Source of the DNA: Paramarasmius palmivorus
Taxonomy: Eukaryota > Basidiomycota > Agaricomycetes > Agaricales > Marasmiaceae
DNA length: 64,000 nt
NCBI GenBank assembly: GCA_037176845.1
Contig: JAYKXP010000151.1
Location: forward strand, 1-64,000
Reading direction: 5' to 3'
The position numbers and the translations under genes are program-made. Under the pieces are notes generated by a model. That model was given only the letters and a program-made list of their open reading frames with translations. It was not told the origin of the DNA and searched no databases. Positions 1-9,617 of the stretch are shown one piece after another. How positions within the stretch are numbered: position 1 is the stretch's first letter; each line of letters starts with the position of its first letter.

Positions 1-572
1 TTCTAAACTCCACAAAAGGGGCGTAACCCTTAGCCGACAACGCTTCACGAGGTAGATGAACTAGGGTAGGACGTCCTCTAACAGGAAAATACAGCAAGAA
101 CTGCATACCATAAGCCAGATCATCCCTTATACGATTACACGCAAAGCTCACCTTCAGTCCACTAACGTCGACAAACGGATATTCCATCGACGGCGCAAAA
201 CAGTTTCCAGACGGATCCACCACGGTGCCGCTAACGACAGACACCTTCGGGAACTACACAACATCAGACCGACATCAACTAAAGCAAAAAAACCACGCAC
301 ACCGGTTCCTCCACGATATTCGTCATCGGTATCGTCTTCCATAACGGGTGAGCCAGACCTTGATACCGGCGGTGACAACCAAGCACCGGTGAAGCTTTCC
401 CTCGAGAGAGCTTCCGCAGAGCCAGGACGTACATCGCAAGTACCACGAACGGCCTGGCAAGCGGTGAGTGCACATCAGCCATATCCAGTGTATCACTTAC
501 AGACAAAGTCGGACCAACATCCTCGCCATCGAAGAACACCGGATCCAGCATGACCATATGAACAACACGCAT
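1..572 (-). CDS. Hypothetical protein, 3' end beyond window
   Basis: I do not recognise the family. Two exons are supported: 572-303, starting at ATG (570-572), and 253 to the left edge. They are joined by a 49-nt intron with donor GTGTGC and acceptor TGTGTAG, both in phase 0. The reading frame stays open to base 1, so the C-terminus lies outside the window. The product has a plain globular composition without signal peptide or repeats. The second exon contains a motif like GMQFLLYFPVRGRPTLVHL. The gene sits in the strand-skewed block and is transcribed away from the + strand gene at 1.3-2.2 kb. Exon 1 start and the splice junction are read directly; function is unknown. Confidence 0.55.
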
Positions 573-1259
573 AGTTCACGGAGAGAGACGTCGGACAGCG
601 GCAAGAGTATCGACAGAACGCCAAAAGGTCCTGAATCAAGCCCTGGAGCGGAGAAGGAATGAATCGCGATCGAAATCACGATGGTAGCTAAGAGCACGCA
701 ATCACCCCTCTTTCACCCCAGCCTGCGGCGTGCCGAGAAAGGGGGTAAAGGCAAAATTAAAAAAAAGAGGTGCAGATCCCACCAGAGAACCCATGAAACA
801 CTATACCCGCGGCCAGTGCAAGCGCTCCAAAATAGTATTCGACTCAAAAACAAGATCTGCAGACGCCACGCAGGATCCAACTAACGGCAGCCTTTACGAA
901 ACGTTGTCCAAACCAGTAACGCGGTCGGCTTCCGTCAGTTACTAGTGAAGGGAATCCACGCAAAGAGACGTCCGTCGAACGCCACTTCCGCATACACAAT
1001 CTTGTTTGATCGAGAAGAAAACAATGTCAGTAACTGCACACCAGTAGCAAGCGATCGAACATGTACCTCAGACACAAAGAGCATGTCCTATCGTGACCAG
1101 CAAGCCACATTCCATACAGGCAGGGAGAGACGACCAGCAACACCGGAAAACAAACCCTGGCACAACCAAGCACGGGGCAAGAGGCACCTAGAACTCGTTG
1201 CATCAGTAGATTCACCCTGAATAAATCGGCTCACGGGAATCAACACGCAGATATAAACT

Positions 1260-2223
1260 ATGGAGAAACGGGAGTCAACAGTGGATCCACAACTTACACG
1301 CCGCAAACGACCTCCCATTTCAACGACCCCAGAACAAAGTCTAAATGACCTGGACAGGTATCCGAAAACTTTGAACGCTCCTTTCAACCATAACCCTATC
1401 TGTGCAACACACCCAGCAAGGAAAAGAAGACGCATCCAACAGAAACATCACACCTGTCTAAACCAACGACATCCACGGACATCGATACATCTAATCGGGC
1501 GCCAAAGAATTGGGAACGTAGAGCCAATCTGTGGTAAAACAAGGTCGACGCCACGGAAAGAACACTCAAGAACGGGGCAAGCTGAATTATCCGTCTTGAC
1601 CGCCACGAACATCGCGTTACCCGAAATCGAAATTTCCACGGAATCCCTTGCAAATCGCAAATCATGCGACAAGAGGTTCCAGATCATCGGTACCATCCTA
1701 ACCAGCGCTCCTGCGAGCATAAATCAATCCAACACACGATCAAGTCCTCCACTCCAAACTCACCTCCGCAAATCAACCACCAATGCAAACCGGTAGGCCA
1801 AACGGAAAAAACAGAAACCTCGAGCGACATGCTGACACCTTCGAACCAGCTACTACCAGCATTGCAAGAAGACTCAATACCCTCAGCGTCGGCCAACAAC
1901 AAGCCGTGAGAGTGGTCGTCGAAACCCTTATACAGTTCGGTGAGCAGCAACTTCACGAGGGAGCACTGCAAGATAACTGACCTTTCGCAGGACTAGACGA
2001 ATCCATCACAGATATCCTCAAACAGACGAGCTTCATGAATGATCTCGTCATCCTCAGCGATGAGGATAACAACGACCTGATAGACGACGAGGCCGAAGAA
2101 TCCGGGGAAAGCAGCGACGATTCCGGGGAGGACTTGGATAGCAACAAGGAAAATTCCAGCGGGTACAGCGACATGGAGATATCTGACGAGGAGGTCACCA
2201 AAGCCGGGCTGAACCGAGCATAG
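1260..2223 (+). CDS. Ser/Thr/Lys-rich protein with acidic C-terminus
   Basis: No family is recognised. The 3' half is well supported. An exon ending at 1792 joins 1860-1939 and then 1991-2223 through introns 1793-1859 and 1940-1990. The latter has donor GTGAGC, branch CTGAC and acceptor TTCGCAG. Frames close exactly (codons CG|C and G|GA). The last exon encodes a strongly acidic tail rich in SDED, ESGESSDDSGED and SDEE, then stops at 2221-2223. The part upstream of about 1580 is uncertain: another intron may start near 1356, and further 5' exons may reach back to about 730. The polypeptide is basic and polar before the acidic tail, which would suit a nuclear or chromatin-associated protein, but that is inference. 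It is the only convincing + strand gene in the first 9 kb. Confidence 0.5.
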
Positions 2224-2817
2224 AATACATAACTCGACTGACCGAACATACAATGTAACTTGACCCTTAACACGGCAACCATTGCTTTCCCCCGAGCGAT
2301 AGTCACCTCGACTCGGTATGACCGAGCCAAAAAATACCAATACAACGCACACACTGTCTATAGAGAGGATAGGGTAAACGTCACAAGAGAGAGAGGTAAA
2401 CATCCAAAGGGCCGCGGAAGCAAGAAGCATGGCGCACTTTCGGCATGAGGTCATCACATCGGCGTATGCCTCAGCATAAACATGTCGATCAGAATACCCT
2501 CAGAATTGTGGACATGAGTCGACTCCTGCTTATTCGCAACGACAATCAGATCAGACATACATGGAATACTATCGACGACATACGTCCTCCGTTGCGATAC
2601 GAAACCAAAGACGTACGGTACGCTCCCGACGACATACACCCTTCAACGTACATGATATCACTCAAAACTAAAGACGACCTCCGTAAACAGCAACAGACCC
2701 GAACCAACCCTTCGACAGCTCGGCCCAACAGAATCAATAGCGACACGTTAAGCTCTATTGTACGTGGCAACTAACACAAACGAATCAACCAGCTTGCCAG
2801 AACGAAATATCAGCTAG
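2224..2817. other. Intergenic, nothing supported
   Basis: About 600 bases between two convergent genes. Open frames exist on both strands but none has coding character or matching splice sites. A GTGAGT right at the stop of the gene ending at 2818 could mean that gene has one more exon here; I could not find a convincing acceptor with a coding frame. Confidence 0.3.
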
Positions 2818-3466
2818 TCACTCACCACTATCGGCAAGCTCATAAAGCTCATCACCCGTCACGACCTGCACGCCCAAGAAACGAGCGAGGTCACCACGCA
2901 GCCAATCCAACGTCTCCTGGTCTCTGCGGGCGAGCGGTGTTTCTCGCTGGCCGACGTCGTGATAGCCGAGCAAAAAACCTTCCAACCTCACCACCTCCGC
3001 ACACCACAACTGCTGCGTCGACAAGCAAGAAAAATCCTTCTCTAGTCCCGGTTCCCCAGGGAACAACTCAATGCAGCTGCAACGACCGACCTAGTTTCAT
3101 CGTCCCTAATTACAGAGACCAGCGTATTCGCAACAGTAGCAACGCAAGCCCGAAATCTAGCCGTGAGCAGATGGAGGTCTGGCTCCATCAATTGAACACT
3201 CATAGGAAACTCCTACCCAAACAAGAATGAAACGAGAAAGAAGTCAGCTACTGAACTGCCCACAGATATGACAGAAAAGAACACACCGCGATATTGCGAA
3301 GAAGAAAGAGTTCGTCGTACCAGCTGTACGGGTTGGGTGAGCCACTGATGCTGCACAACAACCCGTTGTGACGGGGATAACCATCAACCAGCCGGCAGAA
3401 AAACTCCTGATGGCTGGGTACAGCCACGTCGAGCAAGACGGCCTTGTCTTCAGCGGAAAGAGGCAT
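2818..3466 (-). CDS. Hypothetical protein, 157 aa, three exons
   Basis: The family is not recognised. The exon model is 3466-3287, 3212-3114 and 3012-2818, all in phase 0, giving 157 residues. The start is ATG at 3464-3466, followed by MPLSAEDKAVLL. The first intron has donor GTGTGT and acceptor GGGTAG. The second uses GTAATT and GACGCAG and is longer (about 100 nt) and less certain. The C-terminal exon is charged and leucine-rich (ARRDQETLDWLRGDLARFLG) and looks helical. No signal peptide, membrane segment or metal-binding cluster is seen. A GTGAGT overlapping the stop codon leaves open a longer C-terminus. Confidence 0.5.
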
Positions 3467-3907
3467 ATTGGGTCTGAGCAATGCAAAAAAAATAAAAGTT
3501 GAGGCTATACTTTATATGCCACCCACACAATATATCCACGCCTAATAGAGCACTCGGGGATATCCGACAATGCCGCCCCGAAGAGAACACTAAACAATAC
3601 CACAGAAGCTCCAGGGCCTCGATAACGGCCAGACAAATAAACTATGCGTCTAAAGAAACTCGGACATCGTATAACGGCACACAGTCGCAGATCCATCGAC
3701 TCTAATACAAAGAAGGAAACTACGGAATGCAAGAATGGCTGCGACCACGCAGAGCGAACAAAAGAGAACACAGCGTCGACCAGACGAACTCAACACAAAA
3801 GCATTCATGTGAACGTAAAAAAGTCCATACAACCAGCACAACGAGTGCCTCCTTTCACCCAATCTTCCCAAGAAAGTCGATACAAAGACCCAAGACAACG
3901 TCGAATC

Positions 3908-5049
3908 CTACTTCGAACGAACCAGCGACGACCCTCCGTGAAACACCAAAGGATGTTGTTCCCTGACCGACACAAAAGCCCTCAGCAGCTCCCAATATTT
4001 CTCTTCCTGTGGCAAAGCCGGCACCACGCGGGTCAGGTTACACAAGTAAGCCAGCTTAGGATCGCCGGCGTAGACGTTGACCCCGGGATCGCCATATATG
4101 GGAATAACCGCCTTGGAGTGAAAGGTCAAGCCTTCGTACAACTCGTGGACCCTGCGATGATATCGAGAAGGAAGGATTACCACGACTTCGACAGAAGCGG
4201 GTATTTCTAGCTCCACCAGGAAATGCTCCAGATTCACTTCCCAAGGTCGATTGTACAGAACGACGGCCAGTTCCTCGACAGTCCGAAGATGGAGAAGACT
4301 GAATGGGCGCAGACCTAGATCAGGCACACCCCACTTGCACTGCACACACAAACGTCTCAACACGGGCCAACAGTCGACGATGTCGGCTCGCTCGAGAGAC
4401 GAACGCGTCTCGCAAACAGCAGATCTGACCAGATCACAGACCCGAGTCGTCTGTCGGAGGCGAGCATGAAACTGGACGGTCCAATCAGCGTCCATAAGGA
4501 AATAATAGGGTGCCTCCATCGTATCGAGCGCAGGAAAGACATTAGTACGCAAAGCGTGCAGAATACCTCCGTGAACGCTGGTGTTTACGATGAGCAGACG
4601 AACGTATGGCGCAACTGCATTAATGATTTCTGGTACTCCTCCAGGAAAGGCAAACGAATTGCAAACAAAATCCCTGGAGAATGGCGTACATATCCATGTG
4701 ATCGACAGATACCGAACGTACTCAGCCAACTCGGGACTGAAAGACAACGTCCGGCTGAAATCATGGATTCGCCTTGGAGTGGGGAGTCGAATCCGACTAT
4801 ACACCACCGGATACAGGCTGCGTGCCAGTCAGACCAAGAAACAACTAAACAGAGAAAAAAAAAACAAACGGAAACACACCTAGCAGTACGAGCCCTATCC
4901 AACAGAAGGATATCGATGACACCGTTACCAGATTCCATCCTCTCCCAGACGACCATCGACAGAATATCGACGATCAAGTCATGGACTAAAGACGGTTCGT
5001 CAGAATTAGCGGGGGCCGCAGCCACTTCACCGACGACTAGAGGGTCCAT
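3908..5049 (-). CDS. F-box-like / leucine-rich hypothetical protein
   Basis: Exons 5049-4880 and 4817-3908 join across a 62-nt intron (donor GTGTGT, acceptor CACGCAG, codon AG|C). They give 359 residues. The N-terminus (residues about 15-60) reads like the degenerate F-box helices common in agaric proteins, with LVHDLIVDILSMVVWERM and a basic segment before the splice. The remainder is Leu/Val-rich with a short Cys-pair stretch (CVQCKWG), as in many large agaricomycete F-box/LRR-like families, which act as substrate adaptors of SCF ubiquitin ligases. A TATATAAAG on the - strand at 5093-5085 lies about 40 nt upstream of the chosen ATG. This favours 5049 over the in-frame ATG at 5082. The F-box call is a pattern judgement; no single diagnostic residue proves it. 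Confidence 0.5.
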
Positions 5050-5084
5050 GAGAGTATAAACAAACAGCAGGTCCTGACCCATCT

Positions 5085-5093
5085 CTTTATATA
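5085..5093 (-). promoter_or_regulatory. TATA-like box upstream of F-box-like gene
   Basis: TATATAAAG on the - strand, 36-44 nt upstream of the ATG at 5049. The position suits a short 5' leader and helps to choose the start codon. Confidence 0.35.
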
Positions 5094-5459
5094 CCCAATC
5101 AGAAAATAAACCTGCGACCGAGAACGAAAAAAGGACATAGTCTATTTGAAAGGCAGATTACTAACCAACACGAGATATGAAGCATCACACACCTTGGCAC
5201 TCACCCGAATATCTGAATAGGAAGCCTGACTCGGCAACGAAGACCAAAAATTCATTCAAGGGGGGAAAACAAGCAGAGAAACGAACAGCACGAGAAGAAC
5301 GCAAAGGAGACAGACGACGAAATAAAAATAAAAGTACCCTGCCCTCGTATGTTCCCACGATGCACGAGACATCAACGGAAAACGTTCCGACGATCCACGG
5401 GACACTGTACAGTGCACCACATACATTCGACAGACTAGCCTTGTCCATAACGACACAAA

Positions 5460-6463
5460 CTACAAAAGCGGCCACATCTTCGTAACTACATCCAGATTCA
5501 CACCTTTGTCGTCCACTATGTATATTCTCGCCGCCACGACGCCCTTGCAAGCCCGGTGCTCTCGTTTGATGCTCACGATAGTAGCAAGCACTTCGGAGCA
5601 AAACTGAGTGGGACGACAATGCAACGACTTTCGAATAACAGTGATACACTTGGAACTAGCCACCTCCTTCACCAGCCGGACGTCATCACCGTCTTTCCGA
5701 GAGACGATCTTCTCCTGGTAACGCATTGCAAGAAGAAAAGAATGGTGCGAAAGGAAGTTGCCGACAGAAACGGTACGTTTCCCCATTTCCTCCTCCACCC
5801 TCCGAGCCATAACTCTCCATAGCTGAATATCATGCTTGGCCATGTATTTCCTCATCGCAGCGATCACGTCGCTCCTCGGAACGGTACAATGCTGACGGTG
5901 TTCGCCACGGTCAGAACTTTGACACTCAGCAGACTAGAAGCCACAAAATAAGCACGCAAACACCACGCCCTACTGTCCACTCACGCAATAAGCATCGACA
6001 AAACAGGTCGAACAGAACGACATCTGCTTGCAAGAGAAAATACCCGAACAACCGGCGCAAATCATAGGCGAAGACCCAGCCTCGCATCCTTCCGACCTGT
6101 GATCGACGTCCTTGCGTCGACAATCTTTGTTCTACCACGTCCAGAACGTAAGCAACCAAACCCTGTAGACCATAGCACACGTACGCAATAGAAGACCGAT
6201 CGACACGTAGAGCAAGAGAGAGCCTCGTAGGGGCTCAAACACCAAGAGCATGTAGCACACTGTAGAAGAAGAGGCATAGATACATTCACTATCTCGAATC
6301 TACATCTACGAACTTATATTGGAAACCTAGAACTCCATACACGTCGAACCGAGTTGAGCAGACGCCGCAACCACTCAACCTCTAAGCAGATCCGCAAAGT
6401 ATAACCATCCAAATAGTCCATTTCGTCAGTGAAAGAACCTCGTGGATACGCCAGAAACTCCAT
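5460..6463 (-). CDS. Protein with two tandem MYND-type zinc fingers
   Basis: Four exons (6463-6341, 6259-6185, 6131-5985, 5933-5460) give 272 residues with every junction in phase 0. Finger 1 (about residues 44-80) shows CSWC, then C-x2-C, FYC, NKDC and a final H/C pair. Finger 2 (about residues 88-128) shows CAGC, CSTC, AYC, SAEC and the final H and C. Both fit C-x2-C-x8-11-C-x2-C-x4-YC-x3-C-x7-H-x3-C. MYND fingers bind two zinc ions and usually mediate protein-protein contacts. Each finger is interrupted by an intron at exactly the same place, directly after the YC cysteine codon. The remaining 140 residues are an unrecognised helical, charged domain. The ATG at 6461-6463 follows an in-frame stop, but more 5' exons cannot be excluded. 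Confidence 0.72.
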
Positions 6464-7149
6464 CGGACTCCAAATCCGATACTACCAGCACTAAGACAGA
6501 ACCTGTGTTAAAATACTCTGGAAATCACAAGTCAGCTCTAACCAATGGCTATTTACCACATCAAGCAACCACAACACTGAAGCAAAACCGTCACCGAAAC
6601 CAACCTCCGTGAAAACCGTCAACACGCACCTTTGTTTCCACGCCGAACAACCACATCCCATCCCGAACTAAAGGGACGGGATACCGTAAAGAAAGCATGC
6701 TGCTGTACTGACAGCCACCCCAGTCGAACAAGGTAACCTCATCCCGTTCCTGGCAGCACGAAAGTCTAAATGATACCGGGTCAATCGATATACATCATAG
6801 GTACGAGACCACAGACTGGAAATATCCGACATGTGAGAGCAAGTCGGTATCTCCTCTCAACTAAGGTACCCAGAACATCTAACAGCGTAAAGAGACATCC
6901 CCACAAATTATCGTTGCGAGAATCAAAGAACAACCGGAGAAGAACGACCGGCAGAATCTAAGATCACACTGCGGCGACATACGCTCAGTCTCATCGCGAT
7001 CCCCGTGAAACACATAGTACACACCGATTTATTTCACATTTGAAACTGTCCCAACAATTGACAACGATCAACAAAACAGAAAGAAGTCCCGACATACTGC
7101 AAGAGATCCACATCGATCAGAAAAGACATAACGTCCTCCAAAACTAAAC
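6464..7149. other. Intergenic, nothing supported
   Basis: The stretch lies between the double-MYND gene and the end of the next - strand gene. It is A/C-rich on the + strand. I see no splice-consistent coding frame, and presume it holds the promoter of the double-MYND gene and the 3' UTR of the upstream gene. Confidence 0.3.
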
Positions 7150-9261
7150 CTACAGGTCCAGTGTAGGCGGGCCCACCTCGTTTATACGATGCCACGTCCA
7201 AAGTAGAACCCCTTGTCTGGGAAACTTCGCCACCACGAAATCTGCTGGGCGATAACCGGAAGGCGGCGACGGAAAGATGTACTGACGCAACGACGCGCGG
7301 GTGACAACAGCGAGCTCATAAACCGAATCCTGGAAAAGCAACAAAAGACACTCCGTCGGTAGCAAACGCGCCCGTAAGCTGTTGTACTGGTGACGATGCA
7401 ACGACAAAATTCGGTAGATGAAATACCTCGCGAAGGCCTTGTCGAACCGGACAACTGAACCTTCGCCCACTCCACACACAAATGTAAGTTAACCTCTGAA
7501 AGTGGAAGCAGAAATGAACAAACCCACAGCGACAAGCCTTCCGCACTGGTTTACACCTAGCAGCATGACGAGAATGCCAGTCCACCTCTTGGCAATTTTT
7601 AGAACAGTAAGTGCTCTCCATGCACGCCGTACATAGAAACACTTTTCGATTCTTAACGTAACCCTGTCACAGAACCGAGTCAGCCGCCTCAGACAGAGAA
7701 AACAGGAAAAGAACGCCCCACCACCAATCCCACACCTCGCATCCGCCAATGCCTATCCTCCATATCCTGCGGACACTGACGAACTCCTGAATCAGTAACA
7801 GAAACTATACCAAAAAACAATAACACGTACGCCATCGTTCGAACACGTCCATTTGGTAAGGAGCCGATATTCCGACACTTTGTACCCACAATAATACTCA
7901 TATACTTGAGTAACAATGTCGGACCAGGAATCCCATGCTGGAGGTTGGGAAGGATCATGTGGCCCGCGACCATTTAGCACCTGCTTGATCCTAACCAAAA
8001 CGGGAACGGACAAGAGGTGAGGAAAAAGCGACCGAAGGTACGCATCGCAAGCAGTCGACAACTGCTCACCGTGTCGACCGGCGTAAACGCCTTCGGCCAC
8101 TGCATCTTCCGCACTAATGTAGGCCCCAACATCTAGAACAGCCCGCAGCAGACCACCTTCCACGCCCTCCAAAACCCAACCACTACTACTACGGGCTTGC
8201 CCAACAGATGTCAAGTACTCAATGCAGAGCAAGAGGAGCAGGCCAACCGCATCGGCGTCGAATTCTTGGCTGGCAGCACTACCACCGCCTGAAACACGAC
8301 GCAGCCGCTTCATGACATACGATGCACAGTTGGACAGCCACCGAGGAAGGTGAAGGACCATGAAACGGGGCGTCGCAACATCGGTCAGATGCATAATACC
8401 CACAACCACGGCGTGAAGCTCAGGCGCGTCTTGCAAGACAGTACGAGGCCGAAGCAGGTGAATGAAACGCAAGATGGTGTCACCAGGAAGGTCGACAATC
8501 GACCGCTGTTGAATCATGTTTTCCAGGATCGACTTCGACCTAACGTTCCTGAAAGCACCATCTGGCCAACACGGATGAACCATAACAGCCACGATCGGTC
8601 GCAAAACAGAACCGTCCACCGCTAATGCCCCATAAAACACACGCGAGCAAAAGGGCACCGTGTACCGCGAACGCATCAGCAAGCTGCACAGTTCGGAATC
8701 ACCATGGTCGTCCACAAGGGCGTACAACACCCCGAACACCGCATGGACGACATCGTTCAACCACCCTGGCGCACTCATCAGAGGCGGACGTTCGATACCG
8801 CCTCCAGATAAAGGACTCCATAACTCGAGTACGGTGAACGTTCTTCGAAGCAACTTCCACGATCCCATCTCGTCCATCCCAGGAAAGTTCACCGGAAGGT
8901 GTCCACTCCTCGACCGAAGATAGACAGCCAACACATCCAACGCGGTGACCAGCTGTCCACAAATCGAGAGTACGTCGGAAGGAGCCGTATCACGAGTCGG
9001 ATGGGCAACACCCAGCATAGAGCCAACATGAACGAGCACAGCGGGATTTGACGCAACGGCCATGTCTTGAATAACGTCCAAAGAAACGGTAGCCATAGGC
9101 TGAACAGAGACGTCAGCAGGAAACCCACGAAGAACAAAATAAAACGCACAGCGGGGATCAAAGAAAGAAACAGCGAACACCACAGCAGCACACAACGACC
9201 CCCCACGTATTTCACGAAAAAAATCCTCGAGACTACCCAACAGGGAAACAAGCCTCAAAGG
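7150..9261 (-). CDS. MYND-type zinc finger protein
   Basis: A large exon (9261 to about 7827) encodes some 480 residues of an alpha-helical, HEAT-like domain typical of agaricomycete MYND proteins. It is followed by small exons (about 7786-7734 and 7663 onward) carrying the finger. The finger reads LCTACMESTYCSKNCQEVDW, followed by H-x3 and RC. This is the second half of the consensus; the first Cys pair is probably split over the previous exon (CSNDG and QCPQ). The last exon, ending at the stop at 7150, is clear (RYFIYRILSLHRHQYNSL). The joining of the finger exon to it near 7490-7560 is not resolved and might hide a frameshift. Exon 2 begins after acceptor CTTTTAG; a short first exon with ATG at 9400-9402 is likely. 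MYND proteins act as scaffolds; no SET domain is present. Confidence 0.6.
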
Positions 9262-9617
9262 CTAAAAGACAGATCCGATTCCACCGCAAAGCGTACACAG
9301 AGAACACGCCATGAACTGTCTCCGACGCGTCAGAAAGTCGATCCACGAATAAAGAGACCACTCACGGGGACACACAACAGGACGGGAAAAAAAACAAAAC
9401 ATCTTCGAAGGCGGAGATGAATGAAGAGAGAGGAAGACTGCAACGTCACCCCGGAGGACCCGCGTCTTCCCACATCATTCCCCGGCCCGCCACACTCCGA
9501 CGTACCTTTTCAGGCCAGGAAACCAAAACAGGAAAGCGCGACCAAAAGAGGAAGGCATGCGAAAATTTCGCTGATGGAGGCTTCAAAACGGCCCCCGATA
9601 AAGAACGAGCTCTCTTT
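9262..9617. other. Intergenic; likely first exon of MYND gene
   Basis: The - strand holds an ATG at 9402-9400 followed by a short Phe-rich frame. A possible phase-0 donor (GTGTGT) would join it to the exon at 9261. The strong A/C bias of the + strand ends in this interval. Nothing else is supported. Confidence 0.3.

Larger units (their letters stand above)
1..9400. other. Strand-asymmetric composition block
   Basis: Line after line, the + strand here has about twice as many A as T and more C than G. For example, bases 3601-3660 contain 23 A and 9 T by direct count. The bias covers genes on both strands (the + strand gene near 1.3-2.2 kb and the - strand genes), so it does not simply follow coding direction. 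It fades at about 9.4-9.6 kb, next to the 3' end of the first KDZ transposase. I can see the bias but cannot run a full skew plot. Confidence 0.7.

Noticed and set aside
2445..2774. 109-codon + strand frame after the acidic-tailed gene
   Set aside because: Composition simply follows the A/C bias; no splice sites or recognisable motif.
3644..4210. Long + strand open frame (188 codons)
   Set aside because: It lies antisense to the F-box-like gene. The - strand frame has coding texture, an intron and a TATA-like box; the + frame is a by-product of the A/C-rich strand.
1..9400. Mating-type (homeodomain or pheromone receptor) locus, prompted by the unusual divergent block
   Set aside because: No WFxNxR homeodomain motif and no seven-membrane receptor or CaaX pheromone gene.
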